Below are positions 1 to 12,300 of a stretch of DNA of 64,000 bases, in pieces. The DNA comes from Rhynochetos jubatus (Eukaryota > Chordata > Aves > Eurypygiformes > Rhynochetidae). The notes below the pieces were generated by a model, which saw nothing but the letters and a program-made list of their open reading frames with translations, searched no databases and was not told the DNA's origin. The stretch covers positions 65,815,905-65,879,904 of the forward strand of contig CM050690.1 of assembly GCA_027574665.1 (NCBI GenBank), in the 5' to 3' direction. The stretch's first letter is position 1; every line of letters begins with the position of its first letter. A program made the position numbers and the translations under genes.

Positions 1-2573
1 TTTGTTGATGACAAAACTTAAAACAGAAAATCTATTACTACTAAAGATGGAATGGAAAGCAGCCAGTTCCACAGAAACAGATCTCCCAGCAGGTTTCAGT
101 AGAATATTTTTACATTTGAAACAGAGCATATCAATGAAAAGTATGACTCAGTCACAGCTTCCATAGCCTCCAAGGTAGAATTGTAGTTCCATCACATACA
201 TCTTTCAGCTGCATACTTCATTCGTTGCTGGGCTTAAGCTCAGCTACTGGATTAGAATAACCTTCTTCTTTCCTTAGTTGCATTAAGGACCTCTTTTTTA
301 ATCAATAAATAGATAAATTATGTGTGTTTTCACACAAAAATTATTTCGCACAGAACGGGGAAGTGTCATCATGATAAATGTAATAGCTACTGCAAAGCTA
401 CCCTTCAGCAAGGACTACTGTATCTAAACAAAGTCTACAAAATATAAGTTCTGAAAACATCATTGCATTTTCCCTGCTGATACCAACAGCTGAAACTTCT
501 GACTTTGGCTCATTGATGATAGGGATATCGTTCTACATCTTTCTTTTTCCAGTGTTTCATAGTTTAGATAACAGCAGCCGAGGCTCACCTGTGTGGCTTG
601 CAGCCAGCACAAGTGAGAGAAGCTGGCCAGAAAGGAAATGTTCCTAGTTCTTCTGTGCACCTGGTAAATGAATTCTCAGGAGATAGATAATAGAAATTGA
701 GCTGTTTGGGAATTTCCCTATAAAAGTTTTTTGTAAAACAAAAAACATTTTGTTGAGACCAAAACTTTGTGTGAGGTTACATTCCTCTGTTGTCAGGCAA
801 GTTTTCTGTAAGATAAATGCATTTTTCTCATGTCCGCACCACACATGAACCCCCTTCCCCCACAGCCCATACAAGTGGATTGATTATGGGGCTATAAAGT
901 ATTTGATGGTGGCGTTCTTGTTGTAGCCTCTGCTAGAAGTGTTCCATTTCATGTAAATATAATTATTCTGGGTCGAGGACTTGATCTTTCTCAATCCATA
1001 CGTCTGCTGTCAAGTAATTTTCCCTGGTCCAGTGAATGTCGTCTCTTTTTTAAAAAAAAACAAACACAAACTGCTTTCAGTGGTCTTGGATTCTTTCCAA
1101 AGGAAACAGGAAAATAGGACTTCTTCTTAGTGTTCATTCACTGACTCTCTGCCACAGGACATGGGAACCATTTCACAAGCATTCAAAATTTAACTGTAGA
1201 GAATTAAGCTGATAGCTGAGATATGCTGATGACATGCTTTTCAGTGGTTTGTAGCAGGAACCCACAGCACGCATGTAGGATTTCTCTGAGAAGTTAATGA
1301 GGTACCATCTCTTCTTTCTTTTAAGAGTCACCTGTGCCCAATGTCTGGTGTGTTTTATCCTCCCAGCTGAACAGAGTAAGTCCTAGACCATATGGTAAGC
1401 AAAGAGGCATCAAGTTAGCCCTGATGTGATACAGGGGCTGCCCGAGTCCAAGGAGTGAGGACCAAAGAGACGGGAATTAGAGTACTTCCAGGCAGATGGC
1501 CTGGGACTACTATTCCCCAGGAGATGGGCCGTGGGAAGAGACACAGTCCTGCAGGGAGCAGGACACAGATTTCATGTGGAACTGATCCTTACCTCCTTTT
1601 AAATCCTGCAGCAATGGTACCACACTCCAGTGGGTGGTGGGAGTCCTTTGGTCCTGCACCCAGGACACTGGCTTGCAAACTCAGCTACCTGTATCCTGTC
1701 CTGGCTCACTGCTATCCTAGATGCTTGTCTGAAATCAACCAACTGCACGTCTTTCTGTGAGTTTTGCTCAAGCAGGATTTTCTCAGGATTTTTCCAGCTT
1801 TTCTCTGGAGGAGCCAAATGTGAAGCCTTTTCTTCTGACAGAGCCAGAAAATGCAGAAGAGTTTGAAATGTAGAGTTAGCAGAAAATGCCAAAGCCTTTG
1901 CACTTCCAAGGCTGACTGACAATATCTGGAGATCTGTATTGTATACTAACCTTTTCTTTTAATGCTTTACCAAAATCAGCTAAGAAGAACAATCAATAAT
2001 GCTTTTGATATAAAATGTCGTTTGGCTTCTGGGCAGAACAGCTGTCACACACGCTTTCAGAGCAGGAAAAATGGATTACATTTATAGGAGGATATATGTG
2101 CAGTGTAGCATATTGTCCTTATCCAACAAATGAAGGCTTTCCCATGGGATATGTAACTGATTCTCAGTGACACCATCACTTCTGCTTATACATCTGTTCT
2201 GCTTTTAACTGCAGTATAACTCAATCATTCTGGACAGATCTTCCTTTCAGATATATATTTCCTCTAAACCTATCAAGTCTCAAGCATGACAACATCTGAA
2301 CCTATGCCAAGGCCTATTAATTAGAGGCCTGTTTCCTCCCCGCTGCACGTCAGTGCACCAGTGGCTGCAGACCCACCAGCCACATCCCGCGGTGGCTGCC
2401 GATGGTGCTGAGCCTCGCAGGCTGCTCTTCCGCGCTGTCACTGGCAGCACCCAGTCAGCCAGGGAAGTGCTTGCTTTGTTCCACTCACTTAATTAGGGAC
2501 TTTCTGCTTCCACTGGAAGCCTTCAGATGTGAACCACACAGGACAGTGTGCTGACAGATCTGCTTTTTTAAAG
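1..2573. other. Non-coding stretch, no gene seen
   Basis: I see no exon, RNA gene or recognisable mobile element here. Open frames are at most 107 codons, overlap on both strands and resemble no known protein. A locally GC-rich patch with several CpGs lies at about 2335-2460, just before a CR1 tail. A short A run sits near 1051. It is probably intron or intergenic DNA. Confidence 0.6.
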
Positions 2574-2930
2574 ATCATAGAATCATAGAATGTTTGGGGT
2601 TCAAAGGGGCCTTAAAATCATCTAGTTCCAACCCCCCTGCCATGGGCAGGTACACCCTCCACTAGACCAGGTTGCTCAAAGCCTCATCCAGCCTGGCCTT
2701 GAACACTTCCAGGGATGAGGTATCTACAGCTTCTCTGGGCAACCTGTCCCAGTGCCTCACTACCCTCACAGTGAAGTATTTCTTCTTTATATCTAATGTA
2801 AATCTACCCACTCTTTCAGCTTAAACCCATTACCCCTTGTACCCCTGTCACTACAGGCCATTGTAAAACATCCCTCTCCAGCTTTCTTGTAGGGCCCTTG
2901 AGGTACGGGAAGGTGCTACAAGGTGTCGCC
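2574..2930 (-). mobile_element. CR1 LINE 3' end, 5'-truncated
   Basis: On the plus strand the element opens with two copies of the complement of the CR1 tail (ATCATAGAATCATAGAATG). The usual reversed CR1 3' region follows: a 'gttccaacccccctgcc' block, a 'gggcaacctgtcccagtgcc' block and a 'ccccttgt' block. It fades at about 2930, where the coding part would continue, so only about 360 bases of the 3' end are present. CR1 is the main bird LINE and is usually cut short at its 5' end. No protein-coding part remains. Several small gaps against my memory of the consensus suggest a moderately old copy. The subfamily was not determined. Confidence 0.9.
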
Positions 2931-5900
2931 TAAACACTTATTGTTTAGATGGCAGTGCCTTAGGTCTGATTCTAAACTCAGTTTACGTAGCCATGGTTGA
3001 AGTACGAACAAAACATGATCATGGCAAGGTGTAAAAATCTCGCCATCTGCTCTGCTTGGCTCCCAAGTACTTTTAAAGGCCTGATCCTTATTCACCTGAT
3101 GGTATGGTATTGCAAGAGGGACCAAAGACACTTCAGAGAATCAGGCAACAGTACATACCTGGCTTCAGAGAGCTGGGTTTCTGGAGGAGACGCCTTGTTA
3201 ATCTGTGTAGAGTCATGGTACTGACTGATAGAAGAAATGGTATGGGCTGTGGTATTCAGATTTCATTATGGCAGACACCTGCTATGGAAAACAAACCTTT
3301 CTCATCTGCATAGATCTTTTTGCAGAGAATCTGAAGTGGGGAAACATGGGCTTTTAAAATTTCTTAATGCTCTACAAAGGAAGGTATTTCTACCTGCAAA
3401 TTTAATGACAGGCATGAAATACATAGTGAGAATTAAAACAAACTCCTATCGAATGTGAATAATCACAACTAAAAATTAAGGATTGAATTGCATATGTTAA
3501 TGATGCTATTAACAAATGTAGTCCCAGTTAAAGATTTTTCTCCTCTGTGGAAAGGTGTACACTGCAAATGAGCAATCGATATTTCCCAAGAGGCTCAGTG
3601 TGACATTTTCTAAAGTATGAAACTCATACCTGTCAACTAAAGTAAGTCTTAGTTTGTTCAGTTTTAGATGCCTACCGTGTTGATGTTTGCATCTCAGCTT
3701 GTCACGCTTTACAGTCAGCAGAATGCAATAAATGTCTTTCCCAGGATAGCAAGAAGCCTTCTCCTTGCTTCACACCAAACATGACACATTAGAGGGTGTC
3801 TCACCAAAATCTAGGCTCTCTGAGACCTGGTACCATCCTCCAAGTGTTGGCTGTATCACGGCAAGATAAAAGGCACGTCCACATGGATGCAGACAAGCAA
3901 ACACACACTCTCATTCCATGTATAACAAGGTTGGGTGGACTTCAACCTCTCTGATGTGAGTGGCAGAGAGCTTTCCTACATCTGTTTACCTGATTCTGCA
4001 GATATACCCCAGCGGTGGTCTGGTTCAGTAACAAGGGTTCTCTCAGCACTGGCTGCACTGTTTTGCATCTGTGACTGAAAAAAATACAAGTATGGTTATA
4101 AATAAGGGACTTGAGATGTCAGGGCTGTTTCTTCAGTATGTTTTCAGAGCAACAGGCTTCTTTAAAAGGATTAAAGTTGCAGTATTATAAATACCACCAG
4201 AAATCTAGGCAATTCTGTTTGGAGAAACAATCTCCCTTTGCCTTGCATGATGAACAAGAAATCTCAATTCACAGGGCACTCTGCTGCAAAGGACGTGGAG
4301 AAAGTTGCTCACTGGGATGAGGCAACAGGTCACCAAATTCTTTGAAAAAAAGAGAAGAACCAGTAAAATGATCAGTCACCTCAGCAAGTAGTGGGAGGGA
4401 GAGATGAAAGTTTACAGCATCTCATAGGCTCAGGGCCTGGTGTATGAGTAGTTGGCTTGTTCATTGTACAAAATTTTCAGATCTAACCACAAGAAAAGTG
4501 CATTGCCTTTGCAAAGCATATCCTTCTTGCTTGATAATTAAAAATTGCAAGAAAGAGTGTTGCATTCATCATTCTTAATCAGCCTTTATAATGCTGCCCT
4601 AACATCCTTTTTGTTTATAACTCTCTTTTGTAACAAGAGGTAATGAGTATTTTGGAAAGCACTGGTTATTTTACATGTTGACAATGTAAATGTCCACATG
4701 TATATAATGTATATAATGCTTTTAAAAATGAGGAATTTGGAGCAATGAATAATAACTCTTCCCAGCATGAATGAGCAATAAGACTGCCCAATATTGTGAA
4801 TTTTATGTACGTCTCTCAAGAAACTCAATAATATAAATTTGACTAACATTTGTATAAAACATATTGAGTGCAATATTGTACAGTCTTATTTCAAATGTTT
4901 CTTTCCGGCTTAATACTTAAGCAAATTAATATTAATATACCGCAAATCTGAAGGACCAATATGTGTCCTGCTGAGGTCTGTGCGAATTTTGTCGTTAGTT
5001 TCTATGGATGAAGAATTTCATGTTAACTGAAGCCTAATTGTCCTTGTTTAGTGGGCTTAGACTAGAAGTTAAGAGCATTTTACCTAGCAAAAAAATGAGG
5101 GCATTTAACAGCCTCTCAAGTGAACTATTAGAAGTAAAAAAAAACCAAACCCCAACCCATACTTTAATGTTTTTAAGGTAGAACTCAAGTTTATAAGTAA
5201 GATTTGAAATGGTTCATTTGCATGTTCCCAATTTCAAGCCTAAACAATTTGTCTGAGCCCCCAGCACCTTCAGGAACAGCAAGCTGAAGAAAAATCAAGG
5301 AAAACCATTAAGTATTTGAAGTTTCTGTGCCTTGTGCTATGGGAGCTGCTGCTGAGATGGTCTGCTTGGTGAAGTTAAATGTCTGCTTCTTGTTTTGTCA
5401 GTTCATCCTTTTGAAAGGCACTATTCTTTCTCTCACTTAGATTACCCGGACAGCTTATGCTCAGGGCTTATCTGTAATGAGCTAATGCATTATGTTAAAA
5501 ACTGCTAAGACACATGTTAACAAGATGTTGCCCTCAGCATGGACAAGAATGGTCGTACTCAAACATGTTATCTGGGCAGGCTTAATTCCACAGTCTTTTT
5601 AGATCTTACATCTGTGAAGTACTGATGGCTATATATGTCTTCAATGAGAAAATCTTACCAGGCACATAGAAGAAAATCAGTTTATTATTAATAGGTTCAT
5701 TCTGTGTTTGCTGCTATCTTCATGTCTGCCTGATAATCTGAGAGGCTGAATATTGTAGATACCAGCATACAAATGAGCACTGTATACCTCTTCCTTATCT
5801 TAGCATTCCTAGAGCTAAAGACATTTTTAATTGAAGGAAGCACTTACTCTCCCAGGTGTATGACCATGGGAGTAGCATTATCACGTTTTGAGACAGCCTC

Positions 5901-8900
5901 CTGAGGGCTGTTAAAGGCTTAGTATGACACACTGGAATGTGCCTTTAAACTGAGCTACTGAATTGGTATTTTTACAACTATAGCTACCTGAAACATGCAG
6001 CTTTCCAAACTCAGGCCCAAACAAAGTTTGGAGTTGCTTGGAGGTTGTGGTTCAGTCCCATTTCTTGTAGATACTGCGTGCTAAGCTGAACCCAACTGCA
6101 TTGCACTGGTCTGAGTACAAGGCTGCTATTCTCAGCCCTAGAGGTTTGCACACTACGCTCAGGCACAGGGAGCATGTCTGAGAACAGTCCTGAGGTTTGC
6201 AGTTCCTACGGCATGGTTAAGGGGTACCAAGATGTGAGGTGCAGGGGAAGTCAGGTTATTGAAAAAGGTTTGTGGGTCTCCCTTGTCCTTACCTGCAGAC
6301 ACCGATGAGACTACCCTGAGAGGGGTAGGCCAGTGTGTGTGCATGTATTACAGAAACCTTTCTGTCTTGCAACAGTAATGCAAAGCACAGCCCTGGGAGA
6401 GCCTCATACTGTCTGCCAGTACTGGTGCCTGCTTGTCATTGCATGGAGAGGGTTCCTCGGGTTCCTCAGGCCTGCAGTGGGTCATTCTGTACAGAGATGT
6501 ACTGGAACTACCATAACCGCTCCTGAAAGCATGCAGTGCAAAATTCTTTCTGTATGAGGTAAATGAGATGAGCAAGTGATAATGGTAATGAATCTGATGC
6601 TGCACATACGATGTATAACCATTGCTTCCTAGCGATCGTGATGCACCACCTATCAGGTCAAGTTTTTATGTCTTTTAAGGCAGCTGATGTAACGATCTGC
6701 GATGACACAGCCCATGTGAAAGTTGCTGCCTGAGCAGCTTCTCAAAGGAATACTGATGAAGTTGCTTTAAGTATCTAAGTGAAATAATGGATGTAAAAAG
6801 AAAGTGCCTCTTTTATTAGACTAGAGGCTGTACCTTGAAAAAAAAAATGGACATGGTCTCAAGCTCAGTGACATGTCCTTAAAAACTTTCAGCAATCAGA
6901 GAAGAGGAAGGCACATTTAAAGAGGTGGAAAAGAAAGTTATATGGCCACTGTTTTTCATTCTCTGCTTAGAAGTTAATTTAATTAATAAAATCCAAAAAC
7001 TTCTTCAACGTCCTTGTTCCTTGTAGACAAGCAATAATTGTTTACAAATTTTTCCAACAACCAGCTCCCAGGCTTCAAAGAGAACTCTTTATCAGGCTAA
7101 AAATTCTCCAAATTACTTTCTCATCCATCTGAATTACATTTATAATCAGTTTGTAATGAAGTTAAATTTCATCCTTTAGATCACGCGAGAAGCCTAAAGT
7201 GGATGAGCTGTGATAAAATTATTCAAATCTGGTGTGATTATCTTTTGATTATTCTTCATCAGAATGGCTCACCCACTGACTTAATGAGTTTTTGATTAAA
7301 AAAAAAAAAAGCAATGAATGATAGAAATAATTAATTTGTCAATAAGGACTAGCTTATCTGATATTCTGATTCACAGCTGAGTATTCTGTTAGCATTCCTC
7401 AAAGCGACACAACCCTTCTGGTTTTATTGAACTTCTATATGAATCAGTGATGAAATGCTGTATTTTTAAAAGCAGCATTGGCTGTGTAGTAGTTTGGTAC
7501 TCTCTGTAAATCCAGAATTACTAGTGAGAAAATAAGTGTGCTCTGGATTTGTTTTTTTGGTGAGATATCTTTGAAGATGCCAGAATGTCCATTATTGTGT
7601 TGATGAGTTGGACTTCAGCCTTACTGCTTGTATGTTGGACTTCCCTGCAGAGTCTTTCTCAGCCATGCTGGAAATCACTGATTTGTAGGCTAAATAATGA
7701 GAAATACATGATTACTTGATTATGTTTTTTTCCCAAGTGAGACAAGAACCTGAACCAGTATATCTGTAACAGGAAGTGTATACTTCCAAAAATAATTTCC
7801 TCCTTCCTATTTTCATCTTTCTACAGAATTTAAGAGTTGAATTTAGTGTTGGGGTTCAGGACTGGAGGCAAAAGTGGTTCAGCTCCTAAAAATCTCCCAT
7901 TTGTTTCCAGTGGGCAGACTCTCTGCCAGAAATAAATGTTCTTCAGACAGCGTTTCCATGAACTGGAGGCACATAGTCCCTGACAACGGTAGTGTAGCTT
8001 TATCTATAGCAATGAGCGAGTGTCAGAAGAAAAGCAGGAATGTTTTGTTACTTCTGCTAGCTTCAATAATCAGAAAAGAGGTATCAATTTTAACAGGAAA
8101 TAACCTAACTAAGAAATTTTACCTCTAAGTAAAGAGATGAAGGTGAAGGAGGCAGTGAAGATCAAAAATACACCTGAAATAATATTTGTACAATATGGTA
8201 ATATAAATTGTTTTGCTGTCTTTATAGTAACTAATGACATATGACAACCGTCAGAAATTGTTATTGTGAATTGTCAAGCCTCTTACAGATAGAATAGCTA
8301 AGGCTTGTTTTGCCTCTTAAGTGGCAGAATCAGCCAGAAGAGACAGGCAATCTGTTTCAGAACAACAGAAATGTCTGACTGTAGCATACACATAAAATAT
8401 TGCAGTTTGAACTTTGGAAATGAGGAATTCAGTAATTCCACATCATCCAAGTACAGCATTCTAGACCCAGAAATTTCAAAGTTTTATAGGGGCACAAAGA
8501 GCCATCATGTGTCTAATGTCCTTGAAAGTAAGTGACAGTTAAATACTGGTATTTCTGCCTTTGAAATCTCCCCTTCATTACTTTGAACCTTGGAACAGAG
8601 ATGTTGATTATAAAGATTTGGGTTTGGGTTTGGTTTAAAGTAAGACATTCATTAAAATAATCTTCAGAAAATTGGTGGAATAAATCACTTCAAATATTTT
8701 TAGTCAGGCTTAGTGCTCAAACCTGTAGTTAGGTAAGATTCCTTCCCACTGTTTGGCAAGTAATAAAAAATGAGTGTTTTCACATAGCAAGCAAGCAATT
8801 AGATGGCCTGTTGCTGGGATTGTGCTTACATATAAGAGCAGGCAGGGTGGCAACACAGGTCTGACCGAGTAATATCTCTTCAAGATGAGGCCTATAAAGA

Positions 8901-9090
8901 ATATGATTTGGTTTACAAAAATTATTTCTTCCTGCATTCAAGCCTTTTTTACTGGAGGGCTTGGGTGCAGTGGGATTCTGAGATAAAATATCTTTGGCTT
9001 TAGGTTATGAAAATCAAAACTGTCCCAACACAGTTCTGGAAACTCGGGATGAGTAAGGAGAAGCACAGGACTGTGACTGCGTTATACAAA
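2931..9090. other. Non-coding stretch, no gene seen
   Basis: No coding exon or RNA gene is supported; open frames are short and unlike known proteins. Simple-sequence items are an A run followed by CCAAACCCCAACCC at 5138-5158, an A run near 7299-7311 and TTTGGGTTTGGGTTTGG-like sequence near 8618-8635. The interval 6950-7290 is AT-rich with many TAAT/ATTA cores and no repeat signature. It could be conserved non-coding DNA, but that cannot be judged without an alignment. Confidence 0.55.
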
Positions 9091-9320
9091 CAGACTCAGG
9101 TCCTGGCTGTAGCGCAGATCCCTCATATGACCTTGGCAAGTGACCTAATCTCTGTGTCTTGGTGACTTAGTCTGTGTCTTGGTTCAGTGTTTGCAAAATG
9201 AGAATAACAGTACTGCCTTTGTCTTGTCTGTTCATATTGAAAATTCTTGGTGCAGGAATCATCTCTGTGTGTTTAGTGAGGTTCTTGGCATGCACCTCTA
9301 GGTGCTATTTTAATAACAGT
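9091..9320 (+). mobile_element. MIR-like ancient tRNA-derived SINE relic
   Basis: The order of blocks follows the classic MIR/CORE-SINE body: 'tcctggctgt' (9101), then 'tgaccttggcaagtgacctaa' around 9128-9148, then 'ctctgtgtcttggttcagt', then 'tttgcaaaatgagaataacagta' around 9190-9212. A looser 3' part, 'cttggcatgc...aggtgct', lies at 9283-9306. In intact family members these read 'gaccttgggcaagtcacttaacctctctg...ctcagtttcctcatctgtaaaatggggataata'. A local duplication of about 20 bases (tctgtgtcttggt, at 9151 and 9170) lies inside it. The family is shared across amniotes, so this copy should be very old. A related turtle-type tRNA SINE is an alternative. Confidence 0.55.
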
Positions 9321-12300
9321 ACATAATTGCTGCTAGTTTTATCCCCAGCCTTTTTGGAATAGAGTCAGAGTTAGGAAATCTTTCTTTTAACCCCATCCTC
9401 ACCTTGGGAAATCCAAAGACTAGAGGGGATCTCTGTCAAAGTCACCCTTGCTTTGCAATACTAGACAAACAACTCGCCTTTGGTAACCTTGCATGACCTG
9501 GAATTTAGCTCCCTTATGGACAGAAATCCCACCAAATGATCCTGCTCAATTTGATCCTACCAATTTGAAGCCAGCATATTGCATTGGCTTATCTTCCAGG
9601 TAGTGGATTTGCAGAGTTTGTAGCTAACAATAAATTTTATTAACTGCCTCCATGGAGAAAACCAAAACATCTCTACAGTAATAAAGATGGAACAGAGTTG
9701 CAGAGCATGAGAGGCACTGGAGACACTGCTGTAACCTGAGAGGCAACACTAGAAAGAAGGTGGAGGACTCCCCAGTGATAGCCTGTTTTATATATGGGAC
9801 TCAGTACAAATGCTCCTGGCCATTAAACTCATGTGAATGGATGCTGCCTCTGTAGAGCCAGGAGGGGTGAGCACAAGTGCCAAATGACCACACATTTTTC
9901 AGATACATGGTCTTGTTAAAAGTGCAACACATCAAAGATGTTTTGCTCTTACCAGGTATGAAATTTTCTCTATTCTCAAGTGAGAAGAAGAAATATTTTG
10001 CATCTATTTGCAGCTCAACTGAGATTTTGGCCTTGTTGAAGGCCATCTCAAAATTCCCACTTACTACAATCAGCATTTGAGCTAGCTTTCCAACTAGCTA
10101 TCAACAGGACAGCATTTTAGATGACTAACAGCCAGTGCAGTGCCATGCAATGTGCTAACCAATCCTGCCCCTCTGCACTCTCTGCAGGGCAAATGTGCAA
10201 CTGCATTTTGCAGTGGTTGTCAAAGTAGTTGGCTGATAGCTGATTATTAGAGGATTGCAAGAGGAAGAGAGGAAATGCTGCTAGGCATGGTGTGCATGTT
10301 TTGTACATCTTATCAATGCAAACCAAAAATGTCAGGACTGTGATTCTGTTTTCTTGCTGTGCCATGTTTAAGAATCATTCAAGTTTGATCCTGGAGCCAT
10401 GGTAGATCAATGGACTTAACCGGGCAAACTGGGGCATGCCTAAATAATTCTCCAATCTATTTTGCCCAAGTAGGAGACCCAGAATCTTCCCTCTTTCACA
10501 GTGATACCATCTTTGTGTCTGTGATCCCCTAAGGACACAGGAAAACCAAGGTTTTTAAATGAGGGTCTTCAGCCAGAGACTTTGACAGAGTTTTCCAGCT
10601 TAACAGTTGTTCATTCTTCTTACCAACTGTTCTTCCCTTAACTGTCCCCTCTCTACTATGTCATCTGATGGAAAATAGAATGAATGAAAGGGGGGGTAGA
10701 GATAAGCCATATTTGAAGGAATTTTCTGTTTTACACTGACTAAATGGATGCTCAATAAACATACACTAGTCTAGTCTAAAGAAAACTGTTTCTAAATCTA
10801 AACCAATTTGCACAACTTTGATGTTAAACATCAGAAACACTTAATATCACATGATGCTTATTTTAACCATCTTCCTGAAGCTCTCTTTTTCTAAGATTGA
10901 AGTAACTTAGTGAAATATTACATGAGATATTCCATGCATATAAAGGAAGTAGCTAAATGCATGTCTGAGTGGAAGTGACACAAATAATAGCAGTCATAAT
11001 GTTTTATTTTGCAGTTGAAGATTCTAAACATCAGGGATGTGGTGAGTAGGAAGGGACAGGTTAAGTATGATGCTTCCTGGGGATAAATGCCAAGCCCCTG
11101 TTCAGCCCTTCCTGAAATAAAACCCTGGGATGTTACAAGGGGAGGAACTGTCCATTCCTTCTTGGCAGCTTCTCAGATGTCTCATTTGAGTAGAGTTTAA
11201 TTTCGACACTGGAACAGTCTGGAGTTTCACCCAACAAGCCTTCTGGTTCAGCACAGAGGTCATTGGAGCGTCACATTTTCCACATTTGGGGCTAATGCTC
11301 TTGTTTTCACTTCCAGCTGCTGTGAAAAGTCTCTAACAGGGGCCATGCAATTCTTCCCATTTCCTGATGATAGGAACAGTGTTACATCTCTGATGGATTT
11401 CAAAAGGCCCACCTGGAAAATAAAGTGTGCCTCAACAAATCCCATGCTTTACCTGTCCTTTCCTTCTCTGCTTCACCCTGCCCTCCTTTCTATGTATGGT
11501 TAGCTCTGAGCCTGGGACAAGATAGGAGGGGAAAGATGGGGATGATCCTTCTTTTTGCTCACTGACTTAGGAAACACACCCAGTTACAGCCTAGCCTACA
11601 AAAGATCCTGTGTGCTAACTCATCTGCCTGAAGTGACGCCATCTGAAAACTGTATATCATCTAGTCTAAGTTAATCACCGACTTTAAAAGAGAACAGTTT
11701 AAATACTGAGCAAACATCTGGATCAAAGGAGCATGCGAGAATTCCCACGTGCCACCTCCTGAATGTAACTCCCCTCTTGCAACTGCATTTTTCTCCTTGT
11801 TTTACCAGTTCTTTGTTTCAACAGCTATGCCAAAGGCTCAGCAAATATTTTAAATGCCTCTTATAATGAGGAAGAAAGCCAGGAGATTATATACGAACCT
11901 GCGAATCTCCCATGCTAGGACAAAAGTGCACTGCAACACATCAGCTTCTATTAAGCATTGTATGGGGTGGGTGATCTGCAGCAGAGAGAGAAGCATTTGT
12001 TAAAATATTCTTCCTCTCCACAGTGAGACCTTGTACATGTTTATCTAATGGCTAGTACGTGCCTATCAATGGATTTGCTATGCCGGCATGACATCCTGCG
12101 CCTCCCACTCGGTGAGCTGGTGCTCCCCAGCTGGCAGTGGGAGCTGCACAGAGGGCCGCACGCCCACTAGCTCTGTTTGGCCTCACAGGAGGGGAGGTGA
12201 GCCTCCGCGGATGCAGACAAGAGGGTTGATGCTAGCCTTATCAGTACAGGGTGTGCCCCGTGAAATCCATTGCAAACTGAGCCTCCTGTCTCGCAAAGGG

